A stretch of DNA of 64,000 nucleotides from Pedobacter sp. SL55 (GTDB lineage: Bacteria; Bacteroidota; Bacteroidia; Sphingobacteriales; Sphingobacteriaceae), in the NCBI RefSeq assembly GCF_026625705.1, contig NZ_CP113059.1, forward strand, positions 3,720,001-3,784,000. The letters are read 5' to 3'. The notes below the pieces were generated by a model. That model was not told where the DNA came from. It worked only from the letters and a program-made list of their open reading frames with translations, and did no database searches. Positions 1 to 8,278 of the stretch are shown piece after piece (position 1 is the stretch's first letter; each line of letters begins with the position of its first letter). The translations under genes and the position numbers were made by a program.

Positions 1-775
1 AAATAAAAACAATTGTGTTAGATGCTGGCCACGGAGGTAAAGATGGTACAACCAGAGGCGCTTACTCTACAGAAAAAGACGTTGCACTAAAAACTGCGCT
101 ACGTTTAGGTAAGCTCATTGAAGAAAATATGAAAGACGTAAAGGTTGTTTATACCCGTACCGAAGATGTTTTTGTGCCTCTTTATGAAAGAATTGGGCTT
201 GCCAACCAAGTTGGTGCAGACTTATTTATATCAATACATTGTAATGATATGCCGGTGTTTACACAACGTTACATTAGTGGCTATACTAGAAATAAAAAAG
301 GCAAAAAAGTTCCTATCTATAAAACTAGGCATGCAAAAGTATTTCTACCAAAGGCACAGAGACCTTTGTTTCGGGTAGCGGTAGGTTAGACGAACAAGAC
401 GAAGCGATTAAAAGAGAAAACGCATCGATATTTTTAGAGGAAAATTACAAAGAAAACTACGAAGGATTTGACAACAACGATCCCGAAAGCGCCATCATTT
501 TATCCTTAATGAAAAACAGCTTTAGAACACAAAGCTTAAAATTTGCAAAATACATTCAAGACCAATATGTAGCCGTTGGTAGGATTAACAGAGGCGTGCA
601 AGAAAAAAGTTTAGCCGTATTGGCCAGAGCGGGTATGCCGGCGGTACTTACCGAAATTGGCTTTATCTCTAACCCGAGCGAAGAAGACTACATGAACTCT
701 GAAGCTGGCCAAATTGAAATAACAAATTGCTTACTAAAAGCTATTCAGGCATATAAAATGAGTATAGAACTTTAA
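1..775 (+). pseudogene. N-acetylmuramoyl-L-alanine amidase (partial, frameshifted)
   Basis: Zinc amidase of the Amidase_3 family, which cuts the amide bond between MurNAc and the peptide stem in the periplasm. The reading frame is already open at base 3 (IKTIVLDAGHGG), so the gene starts left of the window. The first frame carries the DAGHGG zinc motif, the Glu of AYSTEKD and the His of FISIHCN, then stops at 387-389. The rest (TKGTETFVSGSGRL, ending with the catalytic TEIGFISN) continues in another frame to the stop at 773-775. One extra A in the AAAA run at 335-338 would join the two (HAKSISTKGTETF). It is about as similar to the next gene as a tandem duplicate. A sequencing indel is more likely than true decay. 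Confidence 0.85.
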
Positions 776-783
776 ATATTTTG

Positions 784-791
784 TATTTTTG
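784..791 (+). promoter_or_regulatory. Bacteroidetes-type -7 element for the second amidase
   Basis: The bases read TATTTTTG, a perfect match to the TAnnTTTG -7 element used by the Bacteroidetes primary sigma factor, and are followed by C. The ATG of the second amidase lies 16 bases further on. No clear -33 TTG is seen at the usual spacing. It suggests the second amidase can be transcribed separately from the first. Confidence 0.4.
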
Positions 792-807
792 CAGAAAACA
801 CACATCA

Positions 808-1578
808 ATGCGATTAAAAAACACTTTTATATACCTTATTTTTTTATCTACGATACTATTTTCATTTAACGCTAATGCACAAGGCTATAAAATTAAAACC
901 ATAGTAGTTGATGCTGGCCACGGAGGCGGGAAACCCGGAGCCAAAGGTGCCTACTCTTGGGAAAAAGACGTGGCTTTGAAAGTGGCATTAAAATTGGGCA
1001 ACAAACTGCAAGAAGAACTGCCTGGCATAAAGATTATACAAACCCGTAAAACAGATGTTGATGTAGATTGGTACCGCAGAGCAGAAATAGCTAACGATGC
1101 AAAGGCTGACCTTTTTATCTCGATACACTGTAACTCTATGCCTCCTGGAAATGCACATGTACGTGGTACCGAAACTTTTGTAGGCGCTTACAGACGTATT
1201 AACGAGATGGACGCCGGATTAAAGGAAAACGAAGAAATCATCAAAGATAAAAACTATAAAAAACAAAACGACCCAACAGATCCAGAAGAAGCTATTTTAT
1301 TATCACTCTATAAATCTCTTTACCGTTCAAAAAGCTTAGCTTTGGCTAGCTATATCCAAAAAAATTACACAGAAGTAAACAAAAGAGTAAACAGAGGTGT
1401 TAAAGAGCAAGGATTGCTAATATTACAGCGTGCAGCCATGCCATCGGTACTTACAGAAATTGGTTTTATATCTAACAAAGAAGAAGAGAAATACATTAAC
1501 TCTGACGAAGGCCAAGAAGAAATAGTGATGGCGATAGTAAATGCTGTAAAACAATATAAAAAAGAAGTAGAAAATTAA
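808..1578 (+). CDS. N-acetylmuramoyl-L-alanine amidase
   Basis: Amidase_3-type zinc hydrolase of peptidoglycan, 256 residues. The ATG at 808 was preferred to an upstream TTG at 781 because it gives a clean signal peptide (residues 1-25, hydrophobic core IYLIFLSTILFSF, ending NANAQ). Zinc and catalytic residues are visible: H38 in DAGHGG, E52 in YSWEKD, H107 in FISIHCN and the Glu of TEIGFISN near the C-terminus. It lacks an obvious cell-wall-binding domain, so it is probably a soluble periplasmic enzyme used in septum splitting or wall turnover. It follows a close paralogue by 32 bases and precedes an MCE-domain gene by 68. Confidence 0.93.
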   Translation: MRLKNTFIYLIFLSTILFSFNANAQGYKIKTIVVDAGHGGGKPGAKGAYSWEKDVALKVALKLGNKLQEELPGIKIIQTRKTDVDVDWYRRAEIANDAKADLFISIHCNSMPPGNAHVRGTETFVGAYRRINEMDAGLKENEEIIKDKNYKKQNDPTDPEEAILLSLYKSLYRSKSLALASYIQKNYTEVNKRVNRGVKEQGLLILQRAAMPSVLTEIGFISNKEEEKYINSDEGQEEIVMAIVNAVKQYKKEVEN

Positions 1579-1646
1579 ATTTTAAAACTGCTCCAAAAAT
1601 TTACGTTACCCATATTCTTTACTATTAAAACATCGCTACAACATAA

Positions 1647-2600
1647 ATGAAAATCAAAAACGAAACCAAAGTAGGTGTATTAGCCGCTGTTGCCATAGCC
1701 CTGCTCATTATTGGATATAATTTCTTAAAGGGTAATAGTATTTTCACAAACGAAACAGTTTTGTATGCTAAATACTCGCAAGTAGATGGCTTAACTGTTT
1801 CTAAGCCAATTTTAATTAACGGTTACCAAATTGGTAGGGTTGCTGCGCTAGAGTTGCAACCAGATGCAACCATTAAAGCTACGCTAAAAATTAATGGCAA
1901 GTATGAAATTCCTAGAAACACCATTGCTCGTTTAGAGGGAACAGATTTATTAGGTAGTAAGGCCATTATTTTAACCTTAGGTAATGATAAAAATTTTGCC
2001 CAAGATGGAGATTTTCTGGAAACCAATGTACAGAAAGGTTTAATGGAAACATTTCAGCCCGTGCAAAAGAAAGCGGAGCTGATTATTACCAAAATGGACT
2101 CTATACTATCTAGCGTTAACACGATATTAAATCCCAACCTACAGAAAAATATAGATAAAAGTTTTACCAGTATTGCAGGTACTTTAAGTTCTTTAGAGTC
2201 TACTTCAAAAAAAGTGGATGCCTTAGTTGGCTCTGAAAGTTCAAAACTTTCGGCTATTTTAAGCAACGTAGAAGCAATTACGGCTAACTTTAAAAACAAC
2301 AGTGCTAAAATAGATGCCGTAATGAACAACTTAAACAAAGTTACCGATAAGGTGGCGGCACTTAATTTTGAAGAAACAGTTAACAATGCCAATAAAGCAA
2401 TGGCAGACTTGCAGGGGATGCTAAGCGATGTAAAAAATGGCAAAGGAACTTTGGGGGCTTTACTTAACGACAGACAGATGTACGACAATTTGAATAATGC
2501 TTCTAAAAATTTAGATGCTTTAATGATTGATCTAAAAGCAAATCCTAAACGTTACGTACATTTCTCTGTATTTGGTGGCGGTAATAAGAAAGATAAATAA
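1647..2600 (+). CDS. MCE/MlaD family lipid-transport protein
   Basis: A 317-residue protein with a short cytoplasmic N-terminus, one membrane helix (about residues 9-28), then an MCE domain (about 38-115, with YSQVDGLTVSKPILINGYQIGRV and GTDLLGSKAIILTLG). A long alpha-helical tail with heptad-like spacing follows, expected to form a periplasmic needle or barrel. MlaD-type proteins are the substrate-binding subunits of ABC systems that move phospholipids between the inner and outer membranes. No MlaE or MlaF partner lies in the window. It follows the amidases by 68 bases and is closed by a strong terminator. Family membership is clear; the lipid cargo is inference. Confidence 0.9.
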   Translation: MKIKNETKVGVLAAVAIALLIIGYNFLKGNSIFTNETVLYAKYSQVDGLTVSKPILINGYQIGRVAALELQPDATIKATLKINGKYEIPRNTIARLEGTDLLGSKAIILTLGNDKNFAQDGDFLETNVQKGLMETFQPVQKKAELIITKMDSILSSVNTILNPNLQKNIDKSFTSIAGTLSSLESTSKKVDALVGSESSKLSAILSNVEAITANFKNNSAKIDAVMNNLNKVTDKVAALNFEETVNNANKAMADLQGMLSDVKNGKGTLGALLNDRQMYDNLNNASKNLDALMIDLKANPKRYVHFSVFGGGNKKDK

Positions 2601-2623
2601 TTAAAATATTTTAAGATAGCAGG

Positions 2624-2655
2624 AAGCGAAGGACGAATTAGTTCTTCGCTTTTTT
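2624..2655 (+). terminator. Rho-independent terminator after the MCE gene
   Basis: Left arm AAGCGAAGGAC (2624-2634) pairs with GTTCTTCGCTT (2641-2651), 11 pairs including one G-U, around a 6-base loop. The T run continues to 2655. It ends the amidase-amidase-MCE unit 24 bases after the stop codon. Confidence 0.8.
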
Positions 2656-2743
2656 GTTGAGTGATTTCTTTAAACCGTTTTTAAACACAAACCTAACGTC
2701 ATTTTTACTGTTACCTTCTAATCCATTTCCTATCTTTACGTTA

Positions 2744-3577
2744 ATGAGAACCAGTATATTTTTAGCAGCATTTACAATAAGTACAATAGCATTTACAAGG
2801 GTTAAATCACAAATTAAATTATCAGCTCCAATTTGGGAAGCTAACCAAAGCTTGCCTATCCCAGAATCTGTATTATACAGAGGCGATACCAAAGAATTGT
2901 ACGTTAGTTTAATAGATGGTGCCGGAAATGTAAAGGATAGTAAAGGCGGTGTAGCTATTTTAAATTTAGATGGCTCAATGAAAAACCCCGAATGGGTTAC
3001 CGGATTAAATGCCCCAAAGGGATTGGCCATCTACAAAAACACCTTATACATTGCAGATATTACTGCAGTAATAAGTGTGGATATTCGCACTGGGAAAATA
3101 ATCAGTAAACTAGAAATAGATGGTGCCGTATTTTTAAACGATGTTACCGTGGACGATAAAGGAACTTTATATATTTCTGATACCCGAACAAATAAAATAT
3201 ACCAGGTTAAGAACAATAGTTATTCACTTTACTTAGAAAACGTAAGCAGTGCCAATGGATTAAAATGTATAAATAAACACCTATTTGTTTTAGCAGGAAC
3301 AGAACTCTGGAAAATAAATGCTAAAAAGAAAATAACCGTTGTAGCTAAAGGATTTGAAAAAGTTGGCGATGGGCTAGAGCCTATTGGAAACGGCGAATTT
3401 ATTGCCACTTGTTGGGCTGGAATTATTTATCACGTTAAAGCAGATGGCACCATCTATAAATTACAAGATGTGCAAGGAAAAATGAATACCGCAGATTTAG
3501 GTTATAATCCTAAAGACAGGATCATCTACATCCCTACTTTCAACCAAAATAGTGTTATTGCTTATCAATTAAAATAA
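2744..3577 (+). CDS. SMP-30/gluconolactonase-like beta-propeller protein
   Basis: A 277-residue protein when read from the ATG at 2744. That start was chosen over in-frame codons from 2654 because it begins with a Sec signal peptide (MRTSIFLAAFTISTIAF). The body shows repeated beta-propeller-like blades, such as NAPKGLAIYKNTLYIADITAVISVDIRTGKI, LNDVTVDDKGTLYISDTRTNKIY and MNTADLGYNPKDRIIYIPTF. This is typical of SMP-30/gluconolactonase/LRE-like or NHL-type secreted proteins. The exact reaction cannot be told; it may be a lactonase or a non-catalytic sensor. It stands alone between a terminator and a convergent gene. A TATCTTTA element at 2731-2738 is a weak promoter candidate. Confidence 0.75.
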   Translation: MRTSIFLAAFTISTIAFTRVKSQIKLSAPIWEANQSLPIPESVLYRGDTKELYVSLIDGAGNVKDSKGGVAILNLDGSMKNPEWVTGLNAPKGLAIYKNTLYIADITAVISVDIRTGKIISKLEIDGAVFLNDVTVDDKGTLYISDTRTNKIYQVKNNSYSLYLENVSSANGLKCINKHLFVLAGTELWKINAKKKITVVAKGFEKVGDGLEPIGNGEFIATCWAGIIYHVKADGTIYKLQDVQGKMNTADLGYNPKDRIIYIPTFNQNSVIAYQLK

Positions 3578-3607
3578 ACAAATAACTACTGTAGCTACAG
3601 TTTAAAA

Positions 3608-3838
3608 TTACTCGGCCTGAAAACCTGATGCCAGTTCTCTTAGCTGATCTACAGAAATCTCACTTGGATTACGGTATTGCTTTTCTAACAATTCTTGCGC
3701 TATGGCAATTTTACCGCTGGTGGTTTTTATCAGAATATTACCACCTTCAATAGTGCTAGAAATATACCTACCAACCTGACGATTAATGTAAGAGAAGCGG
3801 AGCACTAACTCATGGAAAATAAATACTGGATAATTCAT
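3608..3838 (-). CDS. hypothetical protein (76 aa)
   Basis: A 76-residue soluble, mildly basic protein (MNYPVFIFHELVLRFSYINR...) with no domain I recognise. The segment EGGNILIKTTSGKIAIAQELLEKQYRNPSEISVDQLRELASGF looks like a small folded unit with a beta hairpin and two helices. Codon usage resembles its neighbours, and no competing frame is plausible. It precedes the exonuclease/GIY-YIG gene on the same strand but is transcribed after it, with an 81-base gap. Function unknown. Confidence 0.5.
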   Translation of the reverse strand: MNYPVFIFHELVLRFSYINRQVGRYISSTIEGGNILIKTTSGKIAIAQELLEKQYRNPSEISVDQLRELASGFQAE

Positions 3839-3919
3839 AAGTTAAAGGTAGCGCAGCAATGTTAACTTAATGTTAAGTATAAATAAACAAAAGGTTACCT
3901 ACCCTCTAAATGTAGCTAA

Positions 3920-5326
3920 TTAGGCTAGCTGTCTGTGATCATTAATTGCTGGATATAAAACTCGATGAGGATATCTGTCAGCAAATCCAATAACTAACTT
4001 GAGCATATAGTAATTACTCTTACACCTCGTTAAACTTTCTTTAATTTGTTCCATATCTTGCCCCATACTTTCATCCAAATATCCCATACCGTAAACCTTT
4101 CCATTTTCTACCCAAACAATTCCTTTCTCATTTTGGTCTCTTCCATCCAACATCAACGCAAATTGCTGTACGCTTTCATCTAGTTCGCTCAAGAATTTCT
4201 CTACGTTTAAATTATGCTGTTCAATGTTTGGTAAAGGAAGATCTGTATAGAACACACTAGCATTGCCATACCTGCAAAACCGATTATCTATTTCAAAATA
4301 ACGGCTTTTATCAGCTAAAAAGCTAACCGCTTCGGCTTCGTTATCAAACGCTTTTAAACAATGTTGTTGTTTGGGTAATTTGCCAACTGCTAAGTAGCTA
4401 TAGCCACTAACAGCCACATAGTGATACAAACCAAATTTAGCCTCAAAACGTTTGAGCGCACGATTGTGTATGGGCCAATGTTTCTGGATTTCGGTACATT
4501 CTAACAGCAAAGCCATCAGTTCTGAACCGCAGCGCTCAAAAGAGATATGATAAATATCATTAAGGAAATTTTGCCTACGTAGAGTGGTATTGTTACCCGT
4601 AAAATGAGAAGCTACCCTTTTCTTCAAGTTTATGGCCTTACCCACGTAAATTACCTTTCCCTTTTGATCGTGAAAGTAATAAACGCCAGGGCATTCGGGT
4701 AAAGCCGCAAAATCGGTGGTGGGCACATTAGAAGGTAGTCTTTGTTCTGGAGAAACTTTACGCACCATTCCGGCAATCAGGCCTTCAGTATCCTTTTCTA
4801 TAAGTATCGAAAAAAGTTCTGCCGTAGCCAAAGCATCGCCCATGGCACGGTGCCGATCTTTCAAATTTATCCCAACTTGGCTACATAATTTGCCAAGACT
4901 ATAAGAATTGAGGCCAGGCAGCAATTTGCGAGACAGTCTTACGGTACATAGCTTAGTCGCATCCCAAGGTTGACCACAAGCGGCCAGCTGTGCCCTTAAA
5001 AAAGAATAATCAAAATTTACATTGTGGGCTACAAAAATTTTGTCCTTTAATAACGAATAAATTTTTTCAGCTACCTCGGCAAAAATAGGAGCTTTCGCAA
5101 CCATTTCATCATCAATACCTGTTAATGCTGTAATATGAAGCGGGATTTCCATTTCAGGGTTGATCAAGCTAGACCAACGGCTAACCACCTTATTACCATC
5201 ATGTAACAAAATAGCTACTTCGGTAATTCTACTACCAGAAACACTACCACCGGTAGTTTCAATATCAACAATTGCATACTTTGTTTCAGTTGAATTAGAA
5301 ATGTTCTTTTTTGTAGCTAAACCCAT
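3920..5326 (-). CDS. DnaQ-like exonuclease fused to GIY-YIG nuclease domain
   Basis: A 468-residue two-domain protein. Residues about 17-180 form a DEDDh 3'-5' exonuclease (VDIETTGG with D21/E23, FVAHNVNFDYSFL, and HRAMGDALATAEL). Residues about 210-290 form a UvrC/Cho-type GIY-YIG endonuclease domain (CPGVYYFHDQKGKVIYVGKAINLKKRV). The C-terminal part resembles the region found after this domain in Cho-like proteins. In databases such fusions are usually named DNA polymerase III subunit epsilon or exonuclease/GIY-YIG nuclease. A DNA-repair role, trimming and incising damaged DNA, is inferred. It is divergent from the small gene at 5403. Confidence 0.88.
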   Translation of the reverse strand: MGLATKKNISNSTETKYAIVDIETTGGSVSGSRITEVAILLHDGNKVVSRWSSLINPEMEIPLHITALTGIDDEMVAKAPIFAEVAEKIYSLLKDKIFVAHNVNFDYSFLRAQLAACGQPWDATKLCTVRLSRKLLPGLNSYSLGKLCSQVGINLKDRHRAMGDALATAELFSILIEKDTEGLIAGMVRKVSPEQRLPSNVPTTDFAALPECPGVYYFHDQKGKVIYVGKAINLKKRVASHFTGNNTTLRRQNFLNDIYHISFERCGSELMALLLECTEIQKHWPIHNRALKRFEAKFGLYHYVAVSGYSYLAVGKLPKQQHCLKAFDNEAEAVSFLADKSRYFEIDNRFCRYGNASVFYTDLPLPNIEQHNLNVEKFLSELDESVQQFALMLDGRDQNEKGIVWVENGKVYGMGYLDESMGQDMEQIKESLTRCKSNYYMLKLVIGFADRYPHRVLYPAINDHRQLA

Positions 5327-5402
5327 TACGCAAATATTACTAAAAAAATTAGCAAAAACAAGTTTTTAGTTTGTTATTTTTTACTATTTTAGCCTGATTA
5401 TT

Positions 5403-5663
5403 ATGAAGTACCATTACATGCGCATCTCGCCTACTACTGTACGTATTGAGCTGATACCCGAAGACAATTCTGAAAAAATGCTTTTGCAAAATTTGTCGCA
5501 AGGCGAACCAGATAATCAAGCGTTAAACAAACTGTTTGAAAACGGCCTCGCTATTTATCAAACTAGCACAAAACTAATTACTAAAAAGTTCATGGATTTT
5601 CCGCGAGTGGCGCTGTGTAGTTTTGAGAATATTGTACAACTATCTGATGTAAGTATGCCTTAG
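5403..5663 (+). CDS. hypothetical protein (86 aa)
   Basis: An 86-residue protein (MKYHYMRISPTTVRIELIPEDNSEKMLLQNLSQGEPDNQ...) without a signal peptide or membrane segment. No family is recognised. It is divergent from the exonuclease gene with 76 bases between start codons, so the two may share a promoter region. Its stop is followed by an 836-base spacer. Amino-acid composition looks protein-like rather than a chance frame. Confidence 0.5.
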   Translation: MKYHYMRISPTTVRIELIPEDNSEKMLLQNLSQGEPDNQALNKLFENGLAIYQTSTKLITKKFMDFPRVALCSFENIVQLSDVSMP

Positions 5664-6499
5664 TGAAGGCTGAAAATAAAAACCCTTTTAGCTTTTCAGT
5701 TCTTATAAAATTATTGCAGCTGCTCAATTAACATTTAAATGTAACCAAGTGATGAAATTTTCTTTATTCATTACTTACCAATTACATCAGCCTATATATC
5801 TTTTTGTAATTGATAATATTTCAATATCTACAAATTCTCTTTAAATAAATTAGCATAAAAACACAAAAAGAACACCATAAACAAACAATAGAGTTTTAAC
5901 GCTGTTTTTACGCACTTCTTTTTAGAATACAAAGTTACCACAAAATATTCTGCAAAACATTAACACTAATGTTTTTCGTTTTCGTACCTTAGCCCTCTCT
6001 TAATAAACCTTCTCTATTTACTTTACAGCAATTATTATTAATTAACCCCACTTCATAAAGGGCTATCTATACTAATTTTCTGTAAGACATAACTTTTGCG
6101 GCTAAGGTTGCATAAGTAAAAAATTAACTCTCAAGAATTAACGTCCATTAAAATAAACTATAGTAAAAATCACGCAATATAAAAGTGACTAAAATCACAA
6201 CTTTTAGGAATACTAATCACAATTAAAGTAGTGGTTTTTGAGTTAAGAAAAATATTTTTGCATAAACCAAAAAAAACAAGAGAAATGAGAGAATAAAATC
6301 ACAAAAAGTAAACAAAGTACAGTTAAGAGTTTATATACGAGAAAACAAAGCACCAAAAAACTACACTTAATTATCAATTTTATTCATTTCATAGCTTATC
6401 ATTAAAGTATGATTAGCCAGTTACAATAAATAACCTAATTTCACATCATCTATCTATGCCTACAAATTATTTTTTATTACACCAGACAAAGATAGATTT
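5664..6499. other. 836-bp AT-rich intergenic region with no gene
   Basis: No credible coding frame is present on either strand. Features seen are a weak inverted repeat just after the small gene (CTGAAAA at 5670-5676 with TTTTCAG at 5693-5699), a small hairpin around 6181-6205 (AAAAGTGA ... ACTTTT), and one perfect TAnnTTTG element at 6253-6260. The region is strongly AT-rich and probably holds the promoter and a long leader of the LytTR regulator. Confidence 0.6.
6253..6260 (+). promoter_or_regulatory. Candidate -7 element upstream of LytTR regulator
   Basis: TATTTTTG followed by C matches the Bacteroidetes -7 consensus TAnnTTTG. A TTTG lies 12 bases before it (6237-6240), which is closer than the usual 17-23 spacing. 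If used, the mRNA would carry a leader of about 230 bases before the start codon at 6500. Confidence 0.3.
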
Positions 6500-7195
6500 A
6501 TGCGAAAGATTGTAATAGTAGAAGACGAACCAGAATTGGCTAACAACATAGCCGAATTGGTTTCACTCTTAGGATATCAGGTTGCTGGTATCTTTAATAA
6601 TTTTAAGAGTTGTTTGCTGTTCTTAAATGAAAACCCTGTTGATTTAGTAATATTAGATATTTTGCTGAAAGGCGAAGAAACAGGGATAGAACTTGGAAGA
6701 ACAATTTCTAGCACTTATGATATTCCAATCATATTTTGTTCTGCCTACACAGACGAGCAGTTGCTACAACAGGTAAAATCTATAAAGCATAGCGGTTACA
6801 TTGTAAAACCATTTAATCGTCAGATCTTAAAGACCACTATTTTCTTGGCGCTTAACGATAAATTTGTAACCCCACCTACCAGCGGAAAAGATACACTGCA
6901 TGTAAGAGATAAAGGTTATTTAATACCTATAGAATTTAAAAACATTTTAATTGCCGAGGCAGACGGGCTTTACACAAAGATTGTTACTGCCAAAAAGAAC
7001 TACCTAATTAGGGCCATACTTAAAAATATCGAAGAACAGTTACCTTCTAATAAATTTTTAAGAGTACACAAATCTTACTTGGTTAATCTTGATCATATTT
7101 CTTCTTTTAACAGTAAAGGAGTAAAAATCAACGATAGTATAGTACCAGTGAGAAGAGGCTACTTTAAGTCACTTAAAGAATTGTTCAGCAACTAA
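6500..7195 (+). CDS. LytTR family response regulator
   Basis: A 231-residue two-component regulator. The receiver domain spans residues 1-115, with acidic pocket E8/D9, phospho-acceptor D53 in LVILDILLKG, and the conserved K103 in IVKPF. A LytTR DNA-binding domain occupies about 135-229 (IAEADGLYTKIVTAKKNYLIR, LPSNKFLRVHKSYLVNL). LytTR regulators bind direct repeats in promoters. The gene runs directly into a PAS histidine kinase, its probable partner. Confidence 0.93.
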   Translation: MRKIVIVEDEPELANNIAELVSLLGYQVAGIFNNFKSCLLFLNENPVDLVILDILLKGEETGIELGRTISSTYDIPIIFCSAYTDEQLLQQVKSIKHSGYIVKPFNRQILKTTIFLALNDKFVTPPTSGKDTLHVRDKGYLIPIEFKNILIAEADGLYTKIVTAKKNYLIRAILKNIEEQLPSNKFLRVHKSYLVNLDHISSFNSKGVKINDSIVPVRRGYFKSLKELFSN

Positions 7196-7199
7196 AAAA

Positions 7200-8278
7200 A
7201 TACGTCTTATCAACTCTAACATTATTGAGTCGGCCAAATTATTTGAGCTGATCACGAACAATACAAAAGATCTTATCGTTCTTTTTAATTGCGATTTTTC
7301 TATCCTGTACATTTCCCCATCGGTTAAAAGATTGTTGGGCTACGAACTTTTCGAAATAGTTGGAAAAAAAATGGAGGATATTTTTGCAGTAGAAGAACCA
7401 TTAAGAGTAAGCGAACCACAAATTTTGGCCTTTAGGCCAAAAAACAAAACTGAAAAGATATTATTAGAATCTTTAATTAAACCTATATTGTTAAATGACA
7501 AGGTAGATCGATATCTTGGCATTTTAAGAGATGTAGATATTAGAGAAAATCTTAAAAAAGAACTAGAGGCAGCCTTAAAAAAGGAAAAAGAGATTAACGA
7601 AAACAAGTCTAAGTTAATTTCAATGGCGTCGCATGAGCTTAAAAATCCACTTGCTACAATTTCGAGTAGCTTAGAGCTGCTAAGTTTTTATATACAAGAT
7701 GATCCGCATATTGTAAAACCAAATGTTGAAAGACATATAGAAAAAATACATACACAATTAAATCGGTTAAATGAGATCGTTAACGAGCTCCTTACCATGG
7801 AGAAAACCAAGGCACAAAACCAAGATGTAACCTTGTCTAGCTTCGATTTAATTACTTTTATAAGCACTTTGATCAATGATAGTTTTTCTGATGCAGACCA
7901 GGCAAAAATTAAAATAAAGTGTAAAGAAGATATCTTATACATTAACTCTAATAAGATTTTATTGCACCACATTTTTAAAAACTTAATTGAAAATGCCATT
8001 AAATATTCTAAGCCAGATAAAACCAAAATACAGGTATTAATAGAGGTGGGGAAATTACAGGTTGATGTTTCTGTAAAAGATAATGGTGTTGGGGTAAATC
8101 CATTAGAAAAAGATAAAGTTTTTGACCAGTTTTACCGATCTAGTAGAACTTCTGAACTTACAGGTTTTGGCCTTGGGCTTTCTATAGTGAAAGAATGTGC
8201 CTCTATGCTTGATGCTAAGGTTACCTTAAAGAGTACAATAGATAAGGGCAGCTTTTTAAAGTAAGTTTACCAAAATAA
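7200..8278 (+). CDS. PAS-domain sensor histidine kinase (start unclear, 3' frameshift)
   Basis: A PAS domain (about 7230-7530: LFELITNNTKDLIVLF ... ISPSVKRLLGYELFEIVGKK) is followed by HisKA (MASHELKNPLATISSSLELL) and HATPase_c (LIENAIKYSKP, DNGVGV, GFGLGLSIVKE). The frame is open from 7152, but no ATG, GTG or TTG occurs before a TTG at 7332, which would delete half of the PAS domain. Start may be a rare codon (ATA 7200 or ATT 7221/7224) coupled to the upstream stop, or a base is wrong. The frame as given stops at 8262-8264. One extra T in the run 8253-8257 restores the usual ending (GSFFKVSLPK) with a stop at 8276-8278. It probably phosphorylates the adjacent LytTR regulator. Confidence 0.85.

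Noticed and set aside
291..330. A AAA AAG slippery heptamers in the first amidase as programmed -1 frameshift sites
   Set aside because: The -1 frame after these sites meets stops at 320-322 and 326-328, so the shift must occur later, at about 335-338, where no slippery heptamer with a downstream structure is seen.
781..807. TTG at 781 as the start of the second amidase
   Set aside because: It adds residues before a clean signal peptide and overlaps the -7 element; the ATG at 808 fits better.
7332..8264. TTG at 7332 as the kinase start
   Set aside because: It would delete the first half of a PAS domain that is clearly encoded upstream in the same frame.
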